Positions 8,893 through 18,104 of a stretch of DNA of 64,000 nt are shown here, one piece after another; the stretch's first letter is position 1, and every line of letters starts with the position of its first letter. The notes under the pieces were generated by a model. It worked only from the letters and a program-made list of their open reading frames with translations, did no database searches and was not told where the DNA came from. Source of the stretch: Xanthobacteraceae bacterium (GTDB lineage: Bacteria > Pseudomonadota > Alphaproteobacteria > Rhizobiales > Xanthobacteraceae); contig JAHBZB010000001.1 of NCBI GenBank assembly GCA_019635635.1, forward strand, positions 1,364,001 through 1,428,000, given 5' to 3'. Position numbers and translations under genes: made by a program.

Positions 8893-10020
8893 ATGTCTTG
8901 GAAGAATCAGAGCGGCGGACCGTGGGGCGGCGGCCCGCGCGGACCGTGGGGTTCGGGACCGCAGCAAGGTCCGGGCCGCGGCGGCAACCAGCCGCCGGAT
9001 CTGGAAGACCTGATCCGTCGCGGTCAGGACAGATTAAAGAGTGTGCTGCCCGGTTCCGGAAATTTCGGCAGCCGCGGCGGTCTTATTCTCCTGTTCGCCG
9101 TGATCGTGATCTGGCTCCTGTCGGGGTTCTACCGCGTCAATACGGACGAGCAGGGCATCGTGCTGCGCTTCGGCAAGTTCGTGCAGACGACCCAGCCAGG
9201 CCTCAATTACCACCTGCCGTATCCGATCGAGACCGCGCTGACGCCGCGCGTCACCTTCGAAAACAAGATCGATATCGGCTTCCGCCAGCAGGACGACTTC
9301 CGCCGCGGCACCGTCACGCGCGACGTGCCGGAGGAAAGTCTGATCCTGACCGGCGACGAAAATATCGTCGATGTCGATTTCTCCGTGTTCTGGATCATCA
9401 ACGATGCCGGCCGCTATCTGTTCAACCTTCAGAATCCCGAAGGCACAATCAAGGCGGTCGCTGAATCCGCGATGCGCGAAGTGATCGGACGCGCCCAGAT
9501 TCAGCCGATCCTGACCGGCGCGCGTGCCGCGACTGAGCAGGAAGTGCTGAAGCTGATGCAGAAGATTCTCGATAGCTACCAGTCGGGCATTACGGTCACG
9601 CGCGTGCAGATGCAGAAGGTCGATCCGCCCTCACAGGTGATCGATGCGTTCCGTGACGTGCAGGCCGCTCGCGCCGACGCCGAGCGTCTGCAAAACGAGG
9701 CGCAGACCTACGCCAACCGCGTGGTGCCGGAAGCCCGAGGCGAAGCCGCGCGCATCCTTCAGGCGGCGGAAGCCTACAAGGAGCGCACAGTGGTCGAAGC
9801 CAAGGGCCAGGCCGCGCGATTCCTCTCGATTCTGACCGAATACAAACTCGCGCCGGATGTCACGCGCCGCCGCATGTATCTCGAAACCATGGAGCGCGTG
9901 CTCGGCAGCATCGACAAGGTCATTCTCGACCCGAGCAACAAGGGCTCGAATGTCGTGCCCTATCTGCCGCTCGATCAATTGCTGCGACAGCAGCCCCAGG
10001 GTGGGAGCCTTCGCCGATGA
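8893..10020 (+). CDS. hflK: FtsH protease modulator HflK
   Basis: HflK is an inner-membrane SPFH protein that assembles with HflC around the FtsH protease. The 375-residue product has the typical Gly/Pro-rich cytoplasmic N-terminal stretch (residues 1-50), one transmembrane helix near residues 58-77, and the band-7/SPFH domain (VNTDEQGIVLRFGKFVQTTQ), then a long Ala/Glu/Arg-rich coiled coil. RBS GGAGGC precedes ATG 8893. The gene overlaps hflC by 4 nt. Confidence 0.96.
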   Translation: MSWKNQSGGPWGGGPRGPWGSGPQQGPGRGGNQPPDLEDLIRRGQDRLKSVLPGSGNFGSRGGLILLFAVIVIWLLSGFYRVNTDEQGIVLRFGKFVQTTQPGLNYHLPYPIETALTPRVTFENKIDIGFRQQDDFRRGTVTRDVPEESLILTGDENIVDVDFSVFWIINDAGRYLFNLQNPEGTIKAVAESAMREVIGRAQIQPILTGARAATEQEVLKLMQKILDSYQSGITVTRVQMQKVDPPSQVIDAFRDVQAARADAERLQNEAQTYANRVVPEARGEAARILQAAEAYKERTVVEAKGQAARFLSILTEYKLAPDVTRRRMYLETMERVLGSIDKVILDPSNKGSNVVPYLPLDQLLRQQPQGGSLRR

Positions 10021-10916
10021 GAACGATTACCGGCGTGATCGCCGTCATCATCGCGCTCGCCGCGATCGCGGTCTATTCGTCGATCTTCTTCGTCCATCAG
10101 ACGCAGCAGGCGCTGGTGCTTCGCTTCGGCGAGCCGCGGCGCATCATCCTCGAGCCGGGTCTGCAATATAAGGCGCCGCTGATCGACACCGTGATCCTGA
10201 TCGACAAGCGAATCCTCGACCTCGACAACCCGCCGCAGGAAGTCATCGCTTCCGACCAGAAGCGGCTCGTGGTCGATGCCTTCGCGCGCTATCGCATCAC
10301 CGATCCGCTGAAGTTCTATCAGTCGGTCGCGACCGTCGAGGGTGCGAACTCGCGTCTTCTGCCGGTGCTGAACTCGTCCATGCGCAGCGTGCTCGGAGAA
10401 AGCACCTTCATCGAAGTTGTGCGCGACGACCGCGCCGACCTGATGTCGCGCATCAAGGACGGCATGAACGCCCAGGCGAAGAATAACTTCGGCATCGAGG
10501 TGGTGGACGTGCGGCTGCGCCGCGCCGACCTGCCGGATGCGAACAGCCAAGCGATCTATCAGCGGATGCAGACCGAGCGTCAGCGCGAAGCCGCGGAAAT
10601 CCGGGCGCAGGGTAATCAGGCAAGCCAGGCAATCCGCGCGAAAGCCGACCGCGACGTGACGGTCATCATCGCCGAAGCTAGTTCGAAGGGCGAACAGCTT
10701 CGAGGCGAGGGCGACGGTACGCGCAACAAGATCTTCGCCGACGCCTACGGCAAGGACCCGGACTTCTTCGCCTTCTACCGCTCGATGCAGGCCTACGAAC
10801 AGGGCTTGCAGAAGGACGGTACGCGCATGCTGCTGACGCCGGATTCGGATTTCTTCCGCTACTTCCAGAATCCGTCGGGCGCGACCCAGCCGCCCGCGCC
10901 GGCTCCGGCGCGCTGA
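10017..10916 (+). CDS. hflC: FtsH protease modulator HflC
   Basis: HflC is the partner of HflK in the membrane-bound SPFH complex. The 299-residue product has an N-terminal transmembrane helix (residues 5-24), the SPFH domain starting HQTQQALVLRFGEPRR, and a coiled-coil C-terminal half. It ends in a Pro/Ala-rich tail. The start overlaps the hflK stop (ATGA), which implies coupled synthesis of the two subunits. Confidence 0.96.
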   Translation: MRTITGVIAVIIALAAIAVYSSIFFVHQTQQALVLRFGEPRRIILEPGLQYKAPLIDTVILIDKRILDLDNPPQEVIASDQKRLVVDAFARYRITDPLKFYQSVATVEGANSRLLPVLNSSMRSVLGESTFIEVVRDDRADLMSRIKDGMNAQAKNNFGIEVVDVRLRRADLPDANSQAIYQRMQTERQREAAEIRAQGNQASQAIRAKADRDVTVIIAEASSKGEQLRGEGDGTRNKIFADAYGKDPDFFAFYRSMQAYEQGLQKDGTRMLLTPDSDFFRYFQNPSGATQPPAPAPAR

Positions 10917-10929
10917 TCTTCGGCGACTT

Positions 10930-11115
10930 ATGACGTTTCTTCTTGCCGCGCTCGGGCTATTGCTTGCGATCGAGGGACTTTCGCTCGCGGCCTTTCCGGG
11001 CGCGGCCAAACGCGCCGCGGCCGCCATCATCGAAGCGCCGGAAGGTACGCTGCGCATGCTTGGCCTCGTCGTCGCGGTCGCCGGCGTCGTGCTGGTGTGG
11101 TTCGTGCGGCACTAA
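10930..11115 (+). CDS. DUF2065 family small membrane protein
   Basis: This 61-residue protein has two hydrophobic helices joined by a basic loop (AAKRAAAAIIEAPEGTLRMLG), which is the DUF2065 architecture. Members are regularly encoded directly after hflC in Proteobacteria, as here (13-nt gap). Function is unknown; a link to the HflKC complex is inferred from conserved neighbourhood. Confidence 0.88.
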   Translation: MTFLLAALGLLLAIEGLSLAAFPGAAKRAAAAIIEAPEGTLRMLGLVVAVAGVVLVWFVRH

Positions 11116-11232
11116 ATTGAGGCAGTGACGGAACCGGATGACGCGCGCCGCGCTTGCGTCATTGTCCGTTCGGGCGCAATTTTGCCTACAGAACGGTTCA
11201 AATCCCGATTTCCCCAAAGGAACAGGCTTTCC

Positions 11233-12720
11233 ATGCCCGCTTTGCGCGATTCCGGTTCTCGACTGCTTATCAAGCTATGTGCGGCCGTCACGCTGACGGC
11301 GCTTCTTACCGGCGCGCCGCATGTGTCGCGGGCGCAGACCAAGGGACCCGACAACGTCGCCGATGTCGCCGAACGTGTGCAGGGGGCCGTCGTCAACATC
11401 TCGACCTCGCAAAACGTCGCGCCGTCGCAAGGCGTGCCGATGCCGCAACTGCCGCCGGGCTCGCCGTTCGAGGAATTCTTCGACGAGTTTTTCAAGAACA
11501 AGAATGACGGCGACCAGAAGCGCTCGCGCAAAGTCTCCTCGCTGGGCTCCGGGTTCGTCATCGATGCCTCCGGCATCGTGGTCACCAACAATCACGTAAT
11601 CGCGGACGCCGACGAAATCATCGTCAACTTCACCGACGGCACCAAGCTGAAAGCCGAACTGATCGGCCGCGATGAGAAGGTCGATCTCGCGGTGCTGCGC
11701 GTGAGGCCGAAGACGCCGCTCAAGGCCGTGAATTTCGGCGATAGCGACAAGACCCGCGTCGGCGAATGGGTGATGGCGATCGGCAATCCGTTCGGTCTCG
11801 GCGGTTCGGTGACGGTGGGCGTCGTCTCCGCGCGCAACCGCAATATCGAATCCTCGCTCTATGACGACTTCATCCAGACCGACGCCGCGATCAACCGCGG
11901 CAACTCGGGCGGGCCGCTGTTCAACCTTCAGGGCGAAGTGATCGGCATCAATACCGCGATCTTCTCGCAGACCGGCGGTTCGATCGGCATCGGTTTCTCG
12001 ATCCCGTCGAACACGGTTTCGCCGCTGATCAAGCAGCTGATCGCGACCGGCGAGATCCAGCGCGGCTGGATCGGGGTTTCGATCCAGCCGGTGGATGATC
12101 AGATCGCGGAAAGCCTGAGCCTGCCTTCCACGCGCGGCGCGCTGATCGCCTCGGTCAACGACAAGGGACCGGCGATGAAAGGCGGCATGCTCGCGGGCGA
12201 CGTCGTGATCCGCTTCAACGGCCAGGAAGTCCGGGAGATGCGCAACCTGCCGCGGATCGTGGCCGGCAGCGAGATTGGCAAGACCGTCGATGTCGTGGTC
12301 ATCCGCAAGGGCAAGGAGCAGACGCTCAAGATTCACGTCGAGAAGCTGGTCGAGCCCGACAAAATTCCGAAACGCCAGACGAATGCGCAGCCGCAGCAGC
12401 AGCCCAAGCAGAACGCAGCGCTTGCCCGGACGCTCGGCCTCGACGTGAATGCGCTGAACGACGAACTTCGCCGCCGCTACAAGTTCAGCGGCAACCGCAA
12501 GGGCCTCGTCATCACCAGCGTCGATCCGGAATCGAACGCCGCCGAACAGAATATCGAGGCCGGCCTCCTGCTGGCCGAGGTTTCCGGAGAGCCGGTCGGG
12601 ACCGCCCTCGAATTGCGCAACCGCGTCGAAGTGCTGAAAAAGGCGGGAAAGAAGTCGGCCCTGCTGCTGATCGTCAATCCGGACGGCGAGCAGCGCTTCG
12701 TCGCCGTCGCAATCCCGTAA
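11233..12720 (+). CDS. degP: Do-family periplasmic serine protease (DegP/HtrA)
   Basis: DegP-type proteases degrade misfolded envelope proteins. The 495-residue product has a signal peptide (residues 1-33, ending SRAQ), a trypsin-like domain with the triad His (VVTNNHVIAD), Asp (KVDLAVLRV) and Ser (NRGNSGGPLFN), and two PDZ domains (WIGVSIQPVDD onward, and GLVITSVDPESNAAEQN onward). ATG 11233 has AAAGGA upstream and leads straight into the signal peptide. A further in-frame GTG at 11125 is less likely. It continues the hflK-hflC gene order. Confidence 0.94.
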   Translation: MPALRDSGSRLLIKLCAAVTLTALLTGAPHVSRAQTKGPDNVADVAERVQGAVVNISTSQNVAPSQGVPMPQLPPGSPFEEFFDEFFKNKNDGDQKRSRKVSSLGSGFVIDASGIVVTNNHVIADADEIIVNFTDGTKLKAELIGRDEKVDLAVLRVRPKTPLKAVNFGDSDKTRVGEWVMAIGNPFGLGGSVTVGVVSARNRNIESSLYDDFIQTDAAINRGNSGGPLFNLQGEVIGINTAIFSQTGGSIGIGFSIPSNTVSPLIKQLIATGEIQRGWIGVSIQPVDDQIAESLSLPSTRGALIASVNDKGPAMKGGMLAGDVVIRFNGQEVREMRNLPRIVAGSEIGKTVDVVVIRKGKEQTLKIHVEKLVEPDKIPKRQTNAQPQQQPKQNAALARTLGLDVNALNDELRRRYKFSGNRKGLVITSVDPESNAAEQNIEAGLLLAEVSGEPVGTALELRNRVEVLKKAGKKSALLLIVNPDGEQRFVAVAIP

Positions 12721-12841
12721 GAAATCGTCCCGACTCACGCCTTAGTGTCCGGCCAGGGGCGGATGCTCACGGAATCGCGTTTGCGCGTGATAGGCCAAGC
12801 CGTTAGCATCCCGCGGAATTTCCTCATGGGGAGCGGCTCTT

Positions 12842-15112
12842 TTGCGTACCACCGATATGCCCTTCGCGCTTCGCGCGGGCACGATGATCACCGGCTACGA
12901 AGTGGTCCGGCCGATCGGGGCCGGCGGGTTCGGCATCACCTATGAGGGCTACAACCCCATCACCGAGCGGCGCGTCGCGATCAAGGAGTTCTTCCCGCGC
13001 GGCATCGCCTCGCGCGACGACGCGACCCGGATCGCCTATTCCAAGCAGGACGACGAGATCGTTTCCTGGGCGCTGAAGCGCTTCGCCGATTCGACCAACC
13101 GCCTCGCCAAGCTCAAGCACCCGAATATCATCGAGGTGCTGAACTACGTCGCCGATAACGGCACCGGCTACATGGTGATGGAGCATGTCGAGGGGCAGAC
13201 GCTCGAGGACTGGCTGAGAGCGCGCAAGACGCCGCCGCAGCTTTCCGAACTGGGGCCGATTTTCGATCCGATTTTCGACGCGCTCGAATACGTGCATTCG
13301 AACGGCCTCATCCACCGCGACATCGCGCCCGACAACATCATGATCCGCGCCGACGGCCGTCCGGTGCTGATCGATTTCGGCGCGCTTAAGATCATCGCGG
13401 AGCATACCCGCGCGCATGGACCGTCGCCGAAGAGCTTTGGTGTCGTGAAGGCGAATTACTCGCCGCCGGAGCAGAGCGATGATGGCGGTGGGGTCGATCC
13501 GCGAATGGACGTTTATTCGCTCGCCGCCACAATTTATCGGGCGGTCGCGGGCAAGCCGCCGGTCGATGCCGACAAGCGCAAGACCGATACCGCGCTAAAG
13601 GGTGAGGATTCCTATATTCCGCTCGCGAAGGCCGCGCAGATGACGGTGCCGCCGGAATTTACGGCCGCGATCGACGCGGCACTTTCGCTGCGGCCGAAGG
13701 AACGCCCGGCGACGATCGCCGAACTTCGTGCGCGTCTGGCTGCGCGAAGCACGGAAACCGAGCCGGCGACGGCGGTAATTCCGCCGGTGACGCCGATGGA
13801 CGCAACCATCGCGATCCCGCCTGCCGCGCTCGCGCAGGAACCGGTGGCGGTTTCGGCGCCTGCCGGTGCCGACTACACCGGCCCGGAGGCAAAGCCCTAC
13901 ACGCCGTCTTCGGCGACACCCGATCCCGGCCAGTCCTATTCGCCGCCCGGCAACGAAACGCCGACCGTGCGCCGCTCGGGCATGTCCGTTGCGAACTGGA
14001 TCGCGGTCGTACTGGTGCTGCTCGGTGCGCTCGCCGTGCTCCTGCATCGCCCGATCATCAATCTGGTCGATCGCATGTCGGGCTTCCGTTTCACGATGGG
14101 GCAGGAAGAACAGCAGCAGCCGCAGCAGAAGCAACTTCCGAAACAGCAACAACAACAGCAACCCCGCCGCGACGCGGAGGACGACCGCCGTCCGCAGCGG
14201 CAGCAGCAACAACAGCAGCAACAGCAAACGCCGTCGAACGATGCGACCGCGCTTCTGAATCGCGCGAACGACCTGCAACGCAACGGCGACAACCGGCAGG
14301 CGGTGCAGGTCTATAGCGATGCGATCCGGCTCGATCCGACGCTGGTCAATGCCTATACCGGGCGCGGGCTTTCCTATTATCGTCTCGGCGACGGCGACCG
14401 TGCGTTCGACGATTACAGTGTCGCGATCCGGCTCGAGCCGAACACGCAACGCGCGTCGATCCCTTACCTGAACCGCGCGATCGTCTGGCGCGAGCGTCTC
14501 AACATCGACCGTGCCTTCGACGATATCAACAACGCGCTGCGGCTCGACCCGAAATTTGCGCTCGCTTTCAATACGCGCGCCAACCTGTATTACGACCGGC
14601 GCGACTACGACAAGGCGATCGCCGACTACAATCAGGCGATTTCGCTCGACCCGACTTACGCCACCGCCTACGCGAACCGCGCGAATGCCTGGCTCGGCAA
14701 GAACCAGCCGCAGCGTGCGCTGGAAGATTTTTCGGTCGCTCTCCGGCTGGACCCGAAAAACGTGAACGCGCTGGTCGGGCGCGGCAATGCCTATGACGAC
14801 CTGAAGGACGGCGACCGCGCGATCAAGGATTACACAGAGGCGCTGCGCTACGACCGCAATCATGTGAACGCCTATATCAACCGCGGCCGGATCTATCTCG
14901 CGCGCAAGGATTTCATCAGCGCGCTTTCGGATTATTCCGACGCAGTACGGCTCGATCCGCGGCGTGCGCTCGCACATCAGGGCCGCGGGCTCGCGAACGA
15001 GGGCCTCGGCCGGCGCGAGGAAGCGATCAAGGATCTTCGCGAAGCATTGCGGATCGATTCCTCGCTGACGCGCAGCCGTGAGGCACTCCAGCGACTGGGT
15101 GTGCGCCCGTGA
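12842..15112 (+). CDS. Membrane Ser/Thr protein kinase with TPR repeats (paralog 1)
   Basis: The 756-residue product has an N-terminal kinase domain (about 18-300): Gly-rich loop GAGGFGITYEG, ATP lysine in VAIKEFFP, catalytic loop HRDIAPDNIMI and DFGALK. A Pro-rich linker leads to one transmembrane helix (about 381-403), a Gln-rich stretch (about 420-463) and then some seven TPR repeats in the other compartment. TTG 12842 is chosen because GGGGAG lies 8 nt upstream and it gives the same N terminus as the paralog; ATG 12857 is the alternative. The stop overlaps the paralog's GTG by 4 nt. Confidence 0.9.
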   Translation: MRTTDMPFALRAGTMITGYEVVRPIGAGGFGITYEGYNPITERRVAIKEFFPRGIASRDDATRIAYSKQDDEIVSWALKRFADSTNRLAKLKHPNIIEVLNYVADNGTGYMVMEHVEGQTLEDWLRARKTPPQLSELGPIFDPIFDALEYVHSNGLIHRDIAPDNIMIRADGRPVLIDFGALKIIAEHTRAHGPSPKSFGVVKANYSPPEQSDDGGGVDPRMDVYSLAATIYRAVAGKPPVDADKRKTDTALKGEDSYIPLAKAAQMTVPPEFTAAIDAALSLRPKERPATIAELRARLAARSTETEPATAVIPPVTPMDATIAIPPAALAQEPVAVSAPAGADYTGPEAKPYTPSSATPDPGQSYSPPGNETPTVRRSGMSVANWIAVVLVLLGALAVLLHRPIINLVDRMSGFRFTMGQEEQQQPQQKQLPKQQQQQQPRRDAEDDRRPQRQQQQQQQQQTPSNDATALLNRANDLQRNGDNRQAVQVYSDAIRLDPTLVNAYTGRGLSYYRLGDGDRAFDDYSVAIRLEPNTQRASIPYLNRAIVWRERLNIDRAFDDINNALRLDPKFALAFNTRANLYYDRRDYDKAIADYNQAISLDPTYATAYANRANAWLGKNQPQRALEDFSVALRLDPKNVNALVGRGNAYDDLKDGDRAIKDYTEALRYDRNHVNAYINRGRIYLARKDFISALSDYSDAVRLDPRRALAHQGRGLANEGLGRREEAIKDLREALRIDSSLTRSREALQRLGVRP
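14103..14232 (+). repeat. CAG/CAA trinucleotide tract coding poly-Gln in kinase 1
   Basis: Two runs of CAG/CAA codons encode Gln-rich stretches separated by a basic segment (RRDAEDDRRPQR). The tract sits between the transmembrane helix and the TPR domain. Mixed CAG/CAA use limits slippage but allows length variation between strains. Confidence 0.8.
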
Positions 15113-17226
15113 GCGAACAGCCGCAATATCCCTTCGCCCTTCCGATCGGAACGCAGATTTCCGGCTACGAGATCGTGCGCGTGCTCGGCGTGGGCGGGTT
15201 CGGCATCACTTACGAAGGTTTCAATCCGGTCACGCGGCGGCGTGCGGCGATCAAGGAGTTTTTCCCGCGCGGCATCGCCTCCCGAGAGAATGCAACGCAA
15301 GTCGTATTCTCGCGGCACGACAACGATGTCGTGACCTGGGCGCTCGACCGCTTCCGCCGCTCAACCACCGAACTTTGCGAATTCAAGCATCCGAACATCG
15401 TGGACGTCCTGAACTACGTTCCGGCGAACGAAACCGGCTACATGTTCATGGAGCAGGTCGAAGGCGAGACGCTGGAGCAGTGGCTCCGCGACAGGGGCGA
15501 CGCGCTGAAGTTCGACGAGATGCGCACTGTGCTCGACCCGATCTGCGACGCACTGGAATATGTCCATTCGCGCAAATTCATCCATCGCGACATCGCGCCC
15601 GACAACATCATGATCCGCAAGGACGGGCGGCCGATGCTGATCGACTTCGGCGCGATCAAGATCATCGCGCAGACGGCGCAGACCCGCGCCGCCTCCGGCC
15701 GCAGCTATGGTGTCGCCAAGCAACATTATTCGCCGCCCGAACAGCTCGACAACGAAGCGGAGCTCGATCCGCGCGCGGACGTTTACGCGCTGGGTGCCGT
15801 GCTGTACCGGGCTGTCACCGGCCGTCCGCCGGCCGATGCCGACAAGCGCAAGAACGATCTCATTCTCAAGGGCGCGGATTCTTACGTGTCGGTCGCGCAG
15901 AGCGCGCGGATTTCGCTGCCGCATTCCGCGATCGACGTGATCGACCGCGCGCTTTCGCTCAAGCCGGCCGATCGGCCTTCCAGCATCGCCGAATTCCGCG
16001 AGGGGTTGCGCGAGGAGAGTGCGCAGACCGCGGTGATCAAGCCCGTGGAAACGGTGAAGGTCGAGCCGATGCCGACGCCGGGATTTTCCGGACCGGGCGC
16101 AAAAGCCTCGATGCCGCATGAGGCCGCGCTCGCCCCGACCAATCTGCTCGACAATGAACAGGCCACGCGCGCGCAGGCGCCACGATCCGCCGCCGCACCG
16201 TCCGCTCCTGCGCCGTCCGCCGAAGCGGCAGTGGTGCGGACGCGGTCGCGCAGCTCATGGATCGGGATTGCGGCGATCGCAACCACCGTAGTCGTGGTCG
16301 CAGGCGTTCTGTCCGCGGCGAGCAGCGGGTGGATCACGAATTTCAGCGACAACAACGATACGAACACCAACACCAATACGAATACGAATACGAACAACAA
16401 CACCAACAATAACAATCTGCCACCGAGCGCGACCGCTAAGGCAGCGCTCGACCGTGCCGACAAGTTCGCGAAAGACGGCAATCATGCGCAGGCGATCGCG
16501 GGTTACGGCGAGACCATCCAGCTTGCGGGCAGCGACAATGCCACGCGGCTTGCCGCGCTGAAGGGAAGGGCGCGGAGCCACGGCGTGCTTCGCCATTATT
16601 CGGAGCAGATCGCGGATCTTTCCGAAGTGCTGCGTTTCGAGCCGACCGCGGTGAACTACAGCCTGCGCGGCACGGCCTACTGGTTCGCGAACGAATACGA
16701 TCGCGCGATTTCCGACCAGACGCAGGCGATCAAGCTCGAGCCGACGCGCGCGGCCTATTACGGCGAGCGCGGCCGGACTAACATGTGGAAGAAGGATTAC
16801 ATCTCGGCAATCGCGGATTTTTCCGACGCGATCCGCCTCGATCCGACGGCGGCCTATTATTATGCGCGGCGCGGGCAGGCGCACGCCAACCGCAACGATT
16901 TCGTGCGGGCGCTCAACGACTACGCGGTCGCGATCAAGCAAGCGCCGGCGGATTTCGATTATTACCGCGAGCGAGCGGACATCTACGTCCAGCGCGCCGA
17001 CGCGAGTGCCGCGTCCCGTATCGACGACCTCAACCGCGCGCGCGCCGATCTCGATGTCGTGATTCGCGATGCGAAAACCATCTTCGCCGCGGACTATGAG
17101 AAGCGCGGGCTGATTTTCGAGCGCCTCGGCAACCGCTCCGATGCGCTTGCCGATTTCCGAGCAGCACTTGCCCGCGAACCGAACCGGCCGCTCAGCCAGC
17201 AGGGCCTTCGCCGCCTCGGCGGCTAG
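15109..17226 (+). CDS. Membrane Ser/Thr protein kinase with TPR repeats (paralog 2)
   Basis: The 705-residue product repeats the layout of its upstream neighbour: kinase domain (about 18-300) with GVGGFGITYEG, AAIKEFFP, HRDIAPDNIMI and DFGAIK; a Pro/Ala-rich linker; a transmembrane helix (about 383-405); an Asn/Thr tract (about 412-437); and TPR repeats to the end. GTG 15109 overlaps the previous stop (GTGA). The two kinases are clearly a tandem duplication with diverged linkers. Substrates are unknown. Confidence 0.9.
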   Translation: MSEQPQYPFALPIGTQISGYEIVRVLGVGGFGITYEGFNPVTRRRAAIKEFFPRGIASRENATQVVFSRHDNDVVTWALDRFRRSTTELCEFKHPNIVDVLNYVPANETGYMFMEQVEGETLEQWLRDRGDALKFDEMRTVLDPICDALEYVHSRKFIHRDIAPDNIMIRKDGRPMLIDFGAIKIIAQTAQTRAASGRSYGVAKQHYSPPEQLDNEAELDPRADVYALGAVLYRAVTGRPPADADKRKNDLILKGADSYVSVAQSARISLPHSAIDVIDRALSLKPADRPSSIAEFREGLREESAQTAVIKPVETVKVEPMPTPGFSGPGAKASMPHEAALAPTNLLDNEQATRAQAPRSAAAPSAPAPSAEAAVVRTRSRSSWIGIAAIATTVVVVAGVLSAASSGWITNFSDNNDTNTNTNTNTNTNNNTNNNNLPPSATAKAALDRADKFAKDGNHAQAIAGYGETIQLAGSDNATRLAALKGRARSHGVLRHYSEQIADLSEVLRFEPTAVNYSLRGTAYWFANEYDRAISDQTQAIKLEPTRAAYYGERGRTNMWKKDYISAIADFSDAIRLDPTAAYYYARRGQAHANRNDFVRALNDYAVAIKQAPADFDYYRERADIYVQRADASAASRIDDLNRARADLDVVIRDAKTIFAADYEKRGLIFERLGNRSDALADFRAALAREPNRPLSQQGLRRLGG
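16344..16422 (+). repeat. AAC/ACN-rich tract coding poly-Asn/Thr in kinase 2
   Basis: Alternating AAC/AAT and ACC/ACG codons encode a (Thr-Asn)n then Asn-rich linker directly after the transmembrane helix. It occupies the place of the Gln tract in the paralog. The hexameric periodicity suggests expansion by slippage. Confidence 0.8.
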
Positions 17227-18104
17227 GCCGCGAACCCGCCGCAGTAAATAATCGCGCTTAAATCGGCATGATCGATCCGCGCTTGCGCGGCGGCGGCGAC
17301 TGCGGGCTTGGCATGGATCGCAATCCCGAGGCCGGCGGCCGTAATCATATCGAGATCGTTCGCACCGTCGCCGATGGCAACGGTTTCTTCGGGGCGGATG
17401 CCGAATTTCTTCGTCAGTTCCTGCAAGGTCGCAAGCTTCGCGGCGCGGCCCAGAATCGGCTCTTTCACTTTTCCTGCGAGCCTGCCGTTCTCGACGATCA
17501 GTTCGTTCGCGCGGTTTTCGTCGAAGCCGAGCTTTTCCGCGATCACGTTCGTGAACAGCGTGAAGCCGCCGGAGACGAGGCAGGTATAGACGCCATTGGC
17601 TTTGAGTGCTGCGATCAGTTCTCTGCCGCCGGCGGCGAGAGTGATCTTTTTCGCAATCGTCTCGCCGATCACGGCGACCGGGAGGTCTTTCAGGAGCGCC
17701 ACGCGCTCGCGTAGCGCGGGTTCGAAGGGAAGCTCGCCCCGCATCGCGCGCTCTGTGATCGCCGCGACATGCGCCTTCAGGCCCGCGTAGTCCGCAAGTT
17801 CGTCGATGCATTCCTGGTCGATCATGGTTGAATCCATGTCGGCGACGAACAGCTTCTTGCGGCGAAACGCGGTTTCCTGCACCACGACGTCGATGGGTGC
17901 CGGCGTAAGTGCGGCGCGAACGAGGTCGCTCAGTTCGCGCGCTTCGGAGTCTGGGCCGGGCGCGAAGAAAATGTCGGCGGCAACCCCCGGCTTCAGCACC
18001 GTTTCGGAAATCGCGTTGGGTAAGAGCGCGCGCGCTTTCGCGATCGCGGCGGCATCGACCGCGGGGCGAACGGGATTGCTAACGAGGGTCGCGACGTGAG
18101 ACAT
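17223..18104 (-). CDS. serB: Phosphoserine phosphatase
   Basis: SerB catalyses the last step of serine biosynthesis. The HAD-type motifs are complete: FVADMDSTMIDQECIDELA (motif I, nucleophile Asp), VSGGFTLFTNVIAEKLG (motif II region) and VAIGDGANDLDMITAAGLG (motif III). ATG 18104 (MSHVATLVSN) gives 293 residues; ATG 18113 would add three. The start region is shared with the divergent miaA start. Its stop is 4 nt from the kinase stop on the other strand, so the two genes converge. Confidence 0.95.
   Translation of the reverse strand: MSHVATLVSNPVRPAVDAAAIAKARALLPNAISETVLKPGVAADIFFAPGPDSEARELSDLVRAALTPAPIDVVVQETAFRRKKLFVADMDSTMIDQECIDELADYAGLKAHVAAITERAMRGELPFEPALRERVALLKDLPVAVIGETIAKKITLAAGGRELIAALKANGVYTCLVSGGFTLFTNVIAEKLGFDENRANELIVENGRLAGKVKEPILGRAAKLATLQELTKKFGIRPEETVAIGDGANDLDMITAAGLGIAIHAKPAVAAAAQARIDHADLSAIIYCGGFAA

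Noticed and set aside
13595-14977. Long minus-strand open frames opposite the kinases and other high-GC genes
   Set aside because: They are Arg/Val-rich mirror frames caused by third-position GC bias, without motifs or ribosome sites.
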